Of a DNA stretch of 64,000 nt, positions 1 through 11,832 are shown one piece after another. Where the stretch lies: contig JAKJXP020000144.1 of the NCBI GenBank assembly GCA_022225965.2, positions 28,848-92,847 on the forward strand, written 5' to 3'. The notes under the pieces were generated by a model. That model saw nothing but the letters and a program-made list of their open reading frames with translations, was not told where the DNA came from and ran no database searches. The stretch comes from Diatrype stigma. Its lineage: Eukaryota > Ascomycota > Sordariomycetes > Xylariales > Diatrypaceae. The position numbers and the translations under genes are program-made. Position 1 is the first letter of the stretch. Each line of letters starts with the position of its first letter.

Positions 1-1862
1 TCCGCGGGGAAGCCAGACCAGGTGCGCCGATGCGTTTTTGTGGCCCCTTCAATCCTGATATACCGGGCTTTGACACTCCAAGTTTGCTATTCGGTGCAGC
101 TTTCGACGTGGGTTGGGGCGCCGGGGGCGCTAAATCCGGTGAAAGAGCACGGGCTGGTGCTACCTTCTTCGTGCCCGGAGGTCCCTTTTTGACGCCTCCA
201 GCCTTTTTGGGTGGCGCTCGAGCGGCGGGGGCTGGCGGAGGCTTTGGCTTGTCCTTTGCCTTCACTTCGGCCTTTTCGAAAAACTCCTTGATCTTTGTTT
301 TGCGAATATCGTCTAGACTCTCGAGATGCGGGTTCATGGCACGCTCGCCTAGAATCTTCATCACTGTACCAAGAATTTCGGCACCGCCTGCACGCAGACC
401 CTCACTTGACTCGGCAAGCAGTTTCTTGGCAGCTTCAACGATGCTGGCAATTTCTTGCTTGCTGGGCACGTCTCGAGTCGTTCGAAGACAGCGAATCAGA
501 AACTTCATAGTGCCCTCCTTGACTTGTGGGTTCTTGTGACTTAGGAAAGTGAGGATGTCTTCTAGACAATCCGTTAAGCTGGTCGCCAAAAACACCTGAT
601 CCAACGCAGCACCAAGAGCATCCGCCACTGACTGCTTCTTTTCCTTCAACCGTTCCATGATGGGCGCCATGACTACCGACCGGTATTTTCCATAGGATTT
701 GCGCATACCCTTGCTTAGAACTTCGATGCACTGCGCTGCCTGCGTCACCACTGCGACATTGGCGTCTTTCATGCACTTGGCCAAGCCCCGATTGATCTCG
801 CCGAAGTCACCATCCTTGATACGCGGTACATTCAATACAGCGTAGAGGCCTTCTACAGCCTCTTTCCGGTCCTTCCACTTCGAGGATGCGAGGTTGTCGT
901 GGAAACTGGGGGGAACTTTGGATAGCACATCTTGAGGTTCTGCCAGATCAAAGGCGTCCACCTCGGCCGGCTCATCCACCTCTTCCTCCTCTTCTACCTC
1001 ATCTCCAGCCCCAGGGGGTGGGGCGCGTGCCAAGGCTTCCTGTTGTGTCCTCAGCAACCGTTCCTGCTTAGGCGACGGTTCAGCCTTGACCTTTTCAAAC
1101 TGCGCCTCCAGATCAGTCTGCTGCGTCGACTTCAGGTCGCCCCAGAACATAGGTTTCATGGCTTCTCTCAGCCATCGGTAGAACTCGACGGCCAAATTGG
1201 TGGCCTCTGCTCGAACGTTTTTATCGGCATGTCCGAATGCTTTAGGGAGAACCTTCAAAGCAGGCTTAGGATCGGCGATCTTGACGCCGTAGTTATGGAA
1301 GATGGTGGTGAGGGCAGCAAGAGCGGCGGCGATAACTTTGGGTAGCTTGGCGGAGACGGCGGGCAGGATGTCTTCGATTATAGGGCCAGCGGAATCGAGC
1401 TCGATTAGAAGAAGCAATGCTTCCATGGAGTTCGCCTTGGTAGCTGGCCTCGTAGAAATCAGGCCCTTCTCGACCAGGGGGGTAATAACTTGACCCCGTG
1501 ACCGCACGCAATTTTCTTTGCCGCCAAATTTCAGGAAGGCACAGAAGGCCGCAATGCCGTCTGATTGTGCAGCAACATTGGAATCTGCTACAGCACTTTT
1601 CCATAGACTCGGGTCTTGGTTGAAAGGGCGGAAAGCGGGATCGTGGTCATCTGGTGTAAGCTCGAATTGCTTGGCTGCTTCTTCGTAAGCCTGCTTGCGG
1701 ACTTTCCATACCTACATATCCATCCTGTGGTTAGCTACAAGCATAGAGAAGCCCCAGACGCATCTGACAATGACCTTGGGAACGAGGGAGGATGGTGCAT
1801 ACTTTGTGAACCCATCTATCTGTCAAGGGTAGAGAGCTGTAGTCGGGCTCTCCTTCAGCCAT
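1..1862 (-). CDS. STU2: XMAP215/Dis1/Stu2 family TOG-domain microtubule polymerase (3' end beyond window)
   Basis: Predicted exons are 1803-1862 and 1711 down to the window edge, joined across a GTATGC donor and TAG acceptor; the frame stays open to base 1, so the C-terminus is missing. The N-terminus (MAEGEPDYSSLPLTDRW, then VWKVRKQAYEEA after the splice) is the usual start of Stu2/Alp14 proteins, which fixes the start codon. About 590 residues are present: a TOG1-like HEAT array in roughly residues 1-235, an acidic Glu-rich linker, a second TOG at about 285-510 (FHDNLASSKWKDRKEAVEGL is its first helix), then a Pro/Lys-rich basic linker of the kind that binds the microtubule lattice. Known family role: binds tubulin dimers and speeds plus-end growth at spindle poles, kinetochores and cortex. 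The coiled coil expected after the basic linker is not in the window. It is divergently placed to PAC1. Confidence 0.93.
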
Positions 1863-4585
1863 GTTTTTAGGTGGCCTGTCTGATTCGACGGGGCCGTGTG
1901 AGAGCGACTCGGATGTAGGGGGTTTGCGTGACGAAGAGGATGACTTTTTGAAGGGTGATAGACTCGAAGCTACTCTCCTGGTTAGTTTCCGCAAAGCCTC
2001 TGCTCTTGATATTCGGATGCGCATTTTGTGAGTATAAAGACGAGTGGTGACATGGAGAAATGAGGATATTGTACAGGCAGCAGGTGCTAGACGGGGTCAA
2101 ATGAGACGATACAGTGGTTGATGTAGGTGACGGTCTTCGCTCCCGGAACAGAAAGGGGTGGTGCAGGGTAAAGCAGATGTCTCGAGTTGCGCCTGGAAAT
2201 TGTTGTATCGTAGCTGTATCGTGGTGTTATGTTGACCAGCCTCTGGGTCGACCATCCTCTGGCATCATCATATCGCACCCTACGAATCGGATGCCCTGCG
2301 CAGATACATAGGGAGGTATGAAGGTATGAAGGTATGAATAGATAGATATGTAGTAGGTAGGTAGGTATGTAGGCAAGCAGAAAGCCAGGCAGGTAAATAG
2401 GTATCTGCAAGAAACTGGGGTACCTAAACTCAGAAGGGATTTGTAACTTACATTATGCCATCAACCTCCTGACGGAATAGAGTATTGAGGTATGGTAAAC
2501 ACACACAGTTTAATCTAGACAGCGCCCTAGTCGTGACCGTGTTTGGATTGTTCACCCAAGGCTTCACTCTTACTCGCGATGTTACAATTTCGTTTGGTAG
2601 CGCAAGCAAGCGAGCTGACTGGTACCTCCTAGTAGCCCAGTTACAAATTGGTATGAAGGGTAATAAATAGGGGTGATGATCAGGGAGGCGAGAGCGGAAG
2701 AGAAGGCACGGGGTTGACCGCTGATATGTCGGATCGAACTGTGCGTGTCTGGGTTTTCTTGAACGCGGTCAGTTAATAAGAGGTACCACAACTATTTTTC
2801 AACTATGCTGCTATTTGTATGTACCCGCGGGATTGCTAGCTACCTGGGTGATGCGCGTGCGTTGTGAAATAGAACTTACCTGTGCGTAGGTAGGTATAAT
2901 TTAATTTCGGGATTCTGATATATTACTGTACATGAACTTAAGAAGCGTTTAATGTTCATGCGACAGCATAGAGGTGGATAAGAGAAGGTTGAACATCAAA
3001 CGAACATGTAGGACATTTAGGCATAGCGGCTGAGCGGTGATGTAAACACCTACATATGCAGAAATGTACGGAGTATGCATATATGCAATGTTGTTGGGTG
3101 GAATTATTCATGGATTTCAGTCTTACGGCCCAAGCTTGCAATTCTGATTGGAAAGTGGGATAATGCCTTGCAAGTTGCGCCTAATCCCACCTCAGGGCAC
3201 CATGGCACCCACTGTCGCGCACCGGAGGACTGCGCCTTACTGTTTCGAAACAAGCGGGTTGGCGCAGGGGCCGTTGTATCGGGGCAACGGCATATCGAAG
3301 TGTTATGGCTGTTATGGCTTGGAGGAGGGGCACGAGGGGAAGCTTCCAAGGCACTCGGGAATCCTGACTTGGCAACATCGAACTTTTGGAAGTGACAACC
3401 GCACGAGCCAATGACCCGCTTCCAGGTTACCATGTAAACATGAAGCTACATCTGTACCGTTAGTTCACATGCAAGAAGGCCTAAGTAGATGCTAACTCAG
3501 TACGAAGTACTACATTTGTACTTCGAGATCTTGTTGGCTTGTGCTTATTGCCGCATGCAACATTGTAGCAACATGTACCTGCCATTTTGATGCTATTGCA
3601 ACCTAATAGATCTTGTTATGTAGGTACATAGGTAGGCCTACTAAATCCTCCATATCACACACTCATCAGTGCTATAGAAGTAAATATTTGCCCGGCCAAC
3701 GCCCGATCAACGTCAAGAAGATACATGGATATTTACTGCAATTACCATTGCTGCCATATCACGAATCCGACAGGCAATACCTAGGTATATACACACTTTA
3801 GGTTAGGTACCTCGGTATGTAATAATAATAAAGTATCTATGCATTACGTACATGTCATGTTTATCTGCACCTACCCACCACTCACTTACATACTGTACAT
3901 ACATACGTACCAATATACCCGTTAGTTGCGATACGTAGGTAGCAATAACGTTGAGGGTACATAGTGCAGGTGGTAGGTATTGAATGACTGGATATACATA
4001 CATACCCTATACACACCTTATACGTACACACCTAGGCACACACCTCACACAAGCGTGCCGCGACAGCTTGGCTTTGCGACTTCCATAGTACAAGATACTA
4101 CCTACCTAAGCTGCTAGGTACCCGCCCTATTCACTATCCAAAGATTCACCATCCAAAGACCCAGAGCTTCACAGATCCAGAGATCCGGAGATTCGTCCAC
4201 GATTGCAGTCTCAGCTGCTGTTGAACCACCCACCCGAAGATCAAAGAACCAAAGTGCAGAGAGTGTTTGAGGGGATTGCCGCTAAGCTGCCATTTTGTTT
4301 CCAGACGACACTAGACTCCAGACCTTCTTTGTGTCTCCCGCCCGAACGTGGCCCGAACCTGGATCGCGGAGCCGTTGGTTGGTTAGTGTCGGATCGTCTA
4401 TATACGATAACCTCCAGCACTTAGCCATACACCTGCAGTCAAGTCAATAAGAAAGGCTCGAGATCCCACTTCACTATCGACAACCCACGCATGCATCAGC
4501 GTCTACGCCGCCCATTTACCACATAAGCCTCTCGATCGACTTGCGACTTCAGACCAGCCTGGTTGGGGCTTATAACGATATACTC
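1863..4585. other. Intergenic, divergent promoter region between STU2 and PAC1
   Basis: This 2.7 kb spacer lies between two genes transcribed away from each other, so it should hold both promoters. I see no supportable gene. It contains simple repeats: three GGTATGAA-like units at about 2314-2340, a TAGG run at about 2350-2372, and AT-rich blocks with scattered GTACATAC/CCTAGG motifs at about 2880-4030. Several short ORFs in it use non-ATG starts or lack recognisable protein features and are not called. Confidence 0.7.
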
Positions 4586-4636
4586 ATGAGTGTCCCTATA
4601 GCGAAGACGAAGACGACGACAACAAGAAAGCCCTGA
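4586..4636 (+). promoter_or_regulatory. Upstream ORF in the PAC1 leader
   Basis: An ATG at 4586 opens a 16-codon reading frame ([16 protein letters not shown]) that ends in TGA at 4634-4636, five bases before the PAC1 ATG at 4642. If the transcript starts upstream of 4586, as is likely for a fungal leader, ribosomes would translate this peptide first, and PAC1 would depend on leaky scanning or reinitiation. The frame differs from that of PAC1. The transcript start is not visible, so the regulatory role is inferred. Confidence 0.45.
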
Positions 4637-4641
4637 GCAAC

Positions 4642-6300
4642 ATGAGTCAAATCCTGACATCTCGCCAAGCCGAGGAGCTGTATGTCCATCACTGTTCCTT
4701 CCACTCCCCTTTCAGTTCTTTTTCCCTTATGCTTCTCTTCCACCTGCATCTCTGGAGAGACCCGCCAGACTACCCAAGTGCCGTAGAACCTTGGAGAGAA
4801 GCTCAGCTCTTTGCTCACAAGACACAATCGCATGCAGACACAAGGCTATTATTGCCTACTTGTCATCCAACAATCTACCAAACACTGCCAATGCCTTGCG
4901 AGAAGAGTTGGGTCTGGGCGATACCTTCGATGCTACCACCTCCAAGAAATATGAAGGCCTTCTCGAGAAAAAGTGGACGAGTGTTGTGCGGCTGCAGAAG
5001 AAGGTATGCCCTGTACACGCCTATTTACCCATCCATCATTAATCTTCCAGGGCTATGGGTGGCTGGTGCGTCTGTCTCATGCTAATGATGTCCCGGCCAT
5101 GTCTAGATCATGGACCTTGAATCCAAGTCCGCTTCACTGCAGTCCGAATTAGATAACGCAACCCCTACCTCTCTATCACGGCGGAATCAAGATCCTACCA
5201 GCTGGCTTCCCAGATCTCCTGCTCGACACACCTTGCAATCCCACCGAGAACCCATCACATGTGTCGCCTTCCACCCAGTCTTCTCCTCTCTAGCCTCCGG
5301 CTCCGAAGATTACACAATCAAGATATGGGATTGGGAGCTCGGGGAGCTGGAGCGTACGATAAAGGGCCATACCAAGGCCGTCTTGGATGTGGACTTCGGC
5401 GGCCCTAGAGGGAACACGTTGCTGGCATCGTGCTCTAGTGATTTGACTATCAAGTTATGGGACCCCTCGGACGAGTACAAGAACATCAGAACGCTACCCG
5501 GACACGATCACAGCGTTAGTGCCGTGCGATTCATTCCATCGGGTGCTGCGGGCGCACCAAGTACCGGCAATCTGCTCGTATCAGCTTCTAGGGACAAGAC
5601 ACTCCGCATTTGGGACGTATCAACGGGCTATTGTGTCAAGACGATACGTGGACATGCTGACTGGGTTCGAGATGTCTGCCCATCGCCCGATGGCAGGTAT
5701 CTGTTGTCTGCTGGAAATGATCAGACTGCCCGATTATGGGATATTTCGCTCGCCAATCCCGAGAGCAGATTGACACTTGTCGGCCATGAACACACGATCG
5801 AATGCTGTGCCCTTGCCCCTCCATCCACTTATCAATATCTAGCACCATTGGCGGGACTGAAGAAGCCTCCCTCGGCCTCGAGTACAGCGGAGTTCATGGC
5901 AACCGGATCGCGAGATAAATCCATACGCATCTGGGATGTTAGAGGCAATTGCATTAAGATATTACCTGGACATGATAACTGGGTTCGGGCCCTGGTTTTT
6001 CATCCGGGGGGCAAATACCTTCTCAGTGTATCCGACGACAAAACGTTGCGGTGCTGGGACTTAGCCCAAGAAGGGAAATGTGTGAAGACGCTCTCTGACG
6101 TTCATGGTCATTTCGTCTCGTGTTTGAGATGGGCACCAGGGATCGTGCGCGAGCCCGCTCCGAACGGTACGGCCGAAGGAGCGAATGGCACCTCTATCAA
6201 TGGCATACCAAAACCAGGAGCTGTTGGAACCGATGTGCAGATCAGATGTGTTATCGCCACTGGAAGTGTGGACTTGAATGTCAGGATATTCGCCAACTAA
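4642..6300 (+). CDS. PAC1: Nuclear distribution protein PAC1 (LIS1/NudF homologue)
   Basis: Exons 4642-4679, 4838-5003 and 5107-6300 give 465 residues, close to other fungal PAC1 proteins. Both introns have GTATGT/GTATGC donors and CAG/TAG acceptors and restore frame exactly. Order of parts: a LisH dimerisation motif at about residues 9-41 ([20 protein letters not shown] spans the first splice), a short coiled coil at about 60-85, then a seven-bladed WD40 propeller (first blade ITCVAFHP...TIKIWDW; later blades [32 protein letters not shown], last blade DLNVRIFAN at the C-terminus). Family role: regulates cytoplasmic dynein at microtubule plus ends with NudE/NDL1, needed for nuclear migration in hyphae. 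A short uORF sits just upstream, and STU2, another plus-end factor, is the divergent neighbour. Confidence 0.97.
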
Positions 6301-7671
6301 GCTGGATTTGCCATTTTCAGAGTACGCGAAAGACGCTTCTGCGGATATGACCCAAAGAGCAAGCTCCAATATTATACACCAAGGCGTGTGATGAGCACAT
6401 GTCTTAAGGTTAGCACCATCTTCCTAAAGCAGAGGCGCAGTCAAAGCTGATCCGTGTGCTAAAGTAGATGTGTAAGAAAAAATCAGATACCCAATTTACG
6501 CTACAATTTTCACATTTAGTTAATAACTTATGTCTTACCTTTCTTTGGGTATTGATGTGATATGTCGGCGTGATCAGCTCCTTCAACGAAGACTATAGAA
6601 GCTCGGCGGAGTGTTGCTATGACGACTTGCTTCAGATACAACTAGGCACATGGCAACGTTATCTTAACTACGGCGGCTCAATGGAGCTGAACAGACTCAA
6701 ACCTGTTGAGGTTAAACTTGATGTTTTCTAAAAGATCGCCCCTGTACACACATTGTACCTCATGTCCGTAACGCGTAGACTTAAACGAGTGATAACTGGA
6801 AAGAGCTCAAAAACTTGCTGGGACTGGGACATGGACTGGGACATGCTCAGTAGCTTGTGTAGACGATGGGTAGTTCTGCTTAGGTTGTAAACCCACCATT
6901 ACCCAATTGTTGATACTCCCTTTAGTCGCCGCGTAGAATATAGTCCAAGTCGATAAGTCCATGGAATAGCCAGGCCTCAGCGGAAATGCTTGTGTGGGAT
7001 CTATGTATATTTGCAAGAAGGATCACGCTCAGAAGGATGAATAATTATACGAAATTAGTATCTACTCATTTGTAATATGCTCTTACTGACCTGACTACCT
7101 ATTTACCCAGTATATATGAGGCTATCTAGTGAGGAGCGATCTACATTCTTTGGCCCAGATCACCCCGCCTCCCCGAAGCGGTCGGGACGCCCGTGCCAGC
7201 CAGCGTCAGCAGCACCCCAGGAACTCCCCAGAACCCGGTCCCGTATAGTAATAGGGTCACCACCGCGGACCGGACCTAACTAAACAGTGCAACTAGAACT
7301 ATTCAGGGCAGGTTATCAACACCCGAGTAGCGTGGCATAGCGTAGCGTCGTAACGTTGCTGATATATAAAATCCGTTATCTCTCTGCTTGGCAGTCTTGT
7401 CTATGATGTCTAATCTCAGCTTGGAGGGCTCCTAATAGTATAAGTACGATATTTCCGTGCTCATGAACGAACAGAGCGAAGCACTTAACTAGGTAACATC
7501 ATGTCCTCGGGTAAATAGTAGGCGCTGCTGCCAGCCAAACTGGGATTTCTCTGTTCACGTTGCCTGCGCGCCGGCAGTATTATGTAATTGTCTATCTCAC
7601 GAACCGCTCTGTGCTCTACTGTGATATCTTACTCGTATACTCTGCCGCTTGCTGAGTATTAGGTGGCTGTT
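6301..7671. other. Intergenic, no gene seen
   Basis: The stretch between the PAC1 stop and the GH20 start holds the PAC1 3' region and the GH20 promoter. A TATA-like TATATAAAAT lies at 7363-7372, about 300 bp before the GH20 start. No coding region or structured repeat stands out. Confidence 0.6.
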
Positions 7672-9915
7672 ATGGTTCTTCCAATTGCGCCTTTTGCATT
7701 GGGGGCTATGGCTCTACTCCAGCCCCTACTTCCACCACCCCTAAGCGTCAATATCGTCTCGACAGCCCCTGCATTCGACTTTAGCAAGATACCCAGGACT
7801 GTGTTCATAACGAGCGACCTCGCTACGAGGCGGGATTCCGAAGGCCTCACACTGATTCCGCCATCGGGTCTGGAGTTTGCGCAGACCTTCGTCGATGACC
7901 TCACGGAGTTGACGGGGGACGAATGGACTCTCAAGGTTACGGACAAGCCCGGATGCGTGGTTTCTGGGATTTTCATGGCTACGTATGACGGAGAGCCAGC
8001 CAAGCTAGCCTACGAGAACGGCACTCCTACGGAGGAAGGATACACCCTGGAAGTTGCAGGTAGAAAGGCCACTATCCGCGGAGCTGGGTCTCGGGGCGCC
8101 TGGTGGGGAACGAGGACGCTCTTGCAGCAGCTGGTGATAGCGAACTGGACCTCACTGCCCGAGCTGACAATTGAGGATGCCCCTGCATACGCCACCCGCG
8201 GCTTCCTGCTAGACGCGGGCCGCAAGTGGTACTCCAAGGACTTTCTGAAAGAGCTGTGCACCTACGCCTCCTTTTTCAAGATGTCCGAGTTCCACTACCA
8301 TACGAGCGACAACTACCCCCTGAACCGCGGCCGGAACGACACCTGGCAGGATGTCTACGCGCAGTTCTCCCTGCGCCCGGAGAGCCCCGAGCTGCAGGGG
8401 CTGGTGCAGCGTCCGGACGAGACGCTGAGCCGGGAGGATTTCGAAGATCTGCAGCAGCATGCCGCCCGGCGAGGCATCACTATCGTGCCGGAGATCGAGG
8501 CCCCGGGCCATTGTCTGACGATTACGAAATGGAAGCCCGAGCTCGCGCTCGACAAGAAAGACCTCCTGAACCTCACGCACCCGGAGAGCGTCCCGACCGT
8601 AAAACGGATCTGGGCGGAGTTCCTGCCCTGGTTTCAGACCAAGGAGGTCCACATAGGCGCCGACGAGTACGACGCGACGCTGGCTGACGATTATATCACC
8701 TTTGTGAACGAAATGGCCAAGTTCGTCCGTGAGACGTCGGGCAAGAGAATCAGAATATGGGGGACCGAGGAGCCGTCAGACAACCTTACCATATCGAAGG
8801 ATGTTGTCGTACAGCACTGGCAATATGGCCAGTCTGATCCTGTTGAGCTCCAGAATTCGGGATATGACCTGATCAACTCGCAAGATTGGTGGGCTTACAT
8901 GAGTTTGAAGAATGACCGTAGGTGCCTCTCCTCCTCTCTTGCAAGCATTGTCTACAAGCGATGAAGGCGGAAAAGGGGGCTGACTCCAGAGAATCTAGAT
9001 ATGCCGATTCTTCCAGCGCCATATGCGCAATTCTTCAACGAATCGCGAGTATTGAATTTTGCAGATGTTAACGGATGGCAATGGCAGCCTGCCCTGTTCA
9101 ACCAGGTCAACACCACCGAACAGCTAGAAGCTGGAGCCAGTGGCAACAGAGGCGCCATCATGGCTGCCTGGAACGATAATGGCCCCGATGCTACAACCCA
9201 GCTCGAGGCGTATTACGCCATGCGTCGGGGCATCCCTCTGGTCGGCGCGAAGGCTTGGAGCGGTGCTCGCGGGCCCCAACTCGATGCTGCCACCGTCGAC
9301 GAGTCCATCGACTTCCTCTCGGCGCATGCACCTGCGCAGAATCTCGACCGAAAATTACCCGGCCAGAACCAGAACAGTTCTACTGCAGGTGACGGCGAGC
9401 TAGTATCGTGGACGCGCGGCTCGGGGGGTGGGACAGATTCAGTAGTAGAACTGGGCTACGGAAGCAAAGGGGTGAACTACACGCTGACCATCTCAGCGGT
9501 CGGTCCTTTCACACTGTCCTCGAGCGATGCGACCTTGATGCTGTCGCAAGAAGGAGGCCTCACCTTCGAAGCGGACAGGTACCAGTATCCCCTACGGTCC
9601 GTGGCTGAGGACGATGGCTTCGACGCCGGCCAGCCGGGCAGGATCTGGGCCAACGCGACGTCCTCGACCCACGAGCCCGTGACGGTCGCCCTTCCTGCCG
9701 AGATCACCATCACCGGGGACACAATTGGCGGGAGCCGCGTCTGGGTCGATGGCACCTTCGTGGGCAGGTTCGAGGTTTACGTATTCGGGGGCAAGAACAC
9801 GATGTTCAGCTGGAGCCAGATGGCGTTTGTGGCGCCTCTTGAAACCTTGGAAGGCGGCATACAGAAGCTAGTTGTGCGGCAAAGCATCAGCCCACCGTCG
9901 GCCCTGAGGACCTAG
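7672..9915 (+). CDS. Secreted beta-N-acetylhexosaminidase-like glycoside hydrolase, family GH20
   Basis: Exons 7672-8917 and 8999-9915 (donor GTAGGT, acceptor TAG) join in frame to a 720-residue protein. I chose the ATG at 7672; it is followed by a short hydrophobic, Pro/Leu-rich stretch that could be a signal peptide or anchor. The N-terminal GH20b-like alpha/beta domain ends near residue 165, and the catalytic barrel starts at ATRGFLLDAGRKWYSKDF. The acid/base pair is visible as HIGADEYD, with Asp331-Glu332 matching the conserved GH20 Asp-Glu; upstream are the barrel strands FHYHTSDN and IVPEIEAPGH. The C-terminal 220 residues form a beta-rich region, possibly a carbohydrate-binding domain. 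Expected role: removing terminal GlcNAc/GalNAc from chitin fragments or glycoproteins outside the cell. Several N-x-S/T sites fit secretion. The exact substrate cannot be told from sequence. Confidence 0.9.
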
Positions 9916-11832
9916 GCCGGTACCTAGTCGCTAGTCGGCAAAAAAATGAATATATATCAGGTGGGCTAAAGCGCGTCTAGGTGATAATTACCGCCAATAG
10001 GCCGAGTACTATGTATTTCTGCCACTTTCTACTGCTATAGTTGCTAGCTGTTGATTAGGCCAGATGAGATAGACTAATCCAACGTTAGACAGGAATGGTG
10101 ATATATATAGACAGAGCTTTGGATATATGATTCTGGCTATTCTACGCGTATGGCTAACTACCTACCTCGGTACTAAAAGATGCCAACACATCGGAGGACA
10201 TTATCATCGACAGTTTACTCCCCGCATTGACCAACGGGTATATAAACAAGTAAGTAGGTACGGTAGGTAGCAAGTAGGTAGTCTCGGAGATCTGAGGCCA
10301 AAGAGCTTATGTAACATAGGTATGTAAATCACATATTATGTGACAAGCACCTGCAGCTATTTGAGAACCTAGATCATGCCTCCCGCATCAGCCCGCGTTT
10401 ATTGGTTATTGTCGCTTCCATCCTTCCAAGCTGGGCCTAGTTAGTACGTTGAACAATGGGTTCTGAATAATGCACTTGTTGCTTCCAATTTTAGACTTTC
10501 CGTTGGGTCCTCTTCCCAGGGACCCGTTTTTCGGCGGACAAGGTGGGCTTTCCAAGGTTCTGCTGCGACTTCCGCGAGCTAATGAGCTGCAGAGGAGCTG
10601 ATAGTCAAAGCACCGCGCCTTACCAGCCCCAGCTTGGCTATCCCGAACCGGGCAATCCGCAACCACCGATCAATCCTTTTGACGTAGTGCAGACCCTTCA
10701 GACCCTCCAGTTGCCAGATCTTCGCTGATAGTCGCTGGTGTTTCCAATACCCTTCCAAGCTCCTACCAGATTCCTACCGTCGCTTGCCGTCCATCGCACG
10801 CTACCATGCTGCCAGGAGCCAGGAAGAGGCCAGGAGGCCAGGAGGCTCAATGCCGGGTCTCTCATCAGCATTGGGATCATCCAGGAGGCCGGTTGGTTGC
10901 TTATTACCTTACCTCACCTTACCTGCCTTGTCGCTTGTGTACTCTTCCTCACCCCTCGACTCGAACTGTCATGCGAGCAATCCTACTACCTGTGTAGGCA
11001 CCTATGTGCATAGGCAGGGTGCTTGGTGCTTGATGCTCAATAATTGCCTACACAAACTTGATACATCATACAGAAAATACGCCCTTGCATGCCTACTAAC
11101 GCCCCAAGTCTTTACCGAAGATACTTTCCATGCGCATACATAGTACATGCTAACCATGCATCCACACGTGGAGGTTTCAGAAGGATCCTCCCACCTAACT
11201 CCCTAGTCAGCCCTCACTATATTCGTGGTTAATCTATTCTCAGCTCCGTCTAGTTTGCCTAGCAGATGACGAGTTGCTTACCGGGCTGCATAGGACAACG
11301 GTTCCGTTATGACCCAGTGATTTCCAGCTCAGTTGCCCTATTTGTTGCTGTGGCGTAGGGCACCGAAGCATATCATCTTATATCTTAGCTATGTATTCTA
11401 ATAATGGCGATTCTCTCCTTCCCCAATAACGCCTTCTCGTCGACCTTCCTCGTCTATACCGTGTCTTCCATACTTCAGGTTAGACCCAGACTATGTTTGT
11501 TTATGTACTCGATGGCTAGAAGCCCGGTCTCGGCTCGAACCCCCAGGATTAACAAGCCCAAAGTTGACTGTGGCTTCACTTGCTTGTGTTGTACTCAGCT
11601 ACCGGTTCTCATACGGCCGGTCTAACACTATCCGACTGACATACACGTAGGAGCTCTATAAGGGCTTACTGTTGAACCGGTCCCACCACGCCAAACAAAT
11701 TTAGTAGATCTAGTCCTGGATCTACCGCTGTTCTCCTAAAGGCCCAAACTTTCGACGAGGCCTTCACTACCTCCTCGTGTCGACGCGTCTGTCAAGGTGC
11801 TTGAGGGCGGATCTTATAATCTTGAGCGCAAT
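9916..11832. other. Intergenic, upstream of the NRPS-like gene; possible undetected 5' exons
   Basis: No confident gene. AT-rich DNA with GTAGGTA runs at about 10248-10280 follows the GH20 stop. The NRPS-like frame is already open from 11740, after an in-frame TAA at 11737-11739, and the residues before the first ATG (PPRVDASVKVLEGGSYNLER) look protein-like, so a short upstream exon spliced into 11740-11832 is possible but I could not define one. Confidence 0.5.

Noticed and set aside
11515..11640. tRNA-like B-box (GGTTCGAGCC on the minus strand)
   Set aside because: The T-arm stem does not pair and no matching acceptor stem or A-box could be placed.
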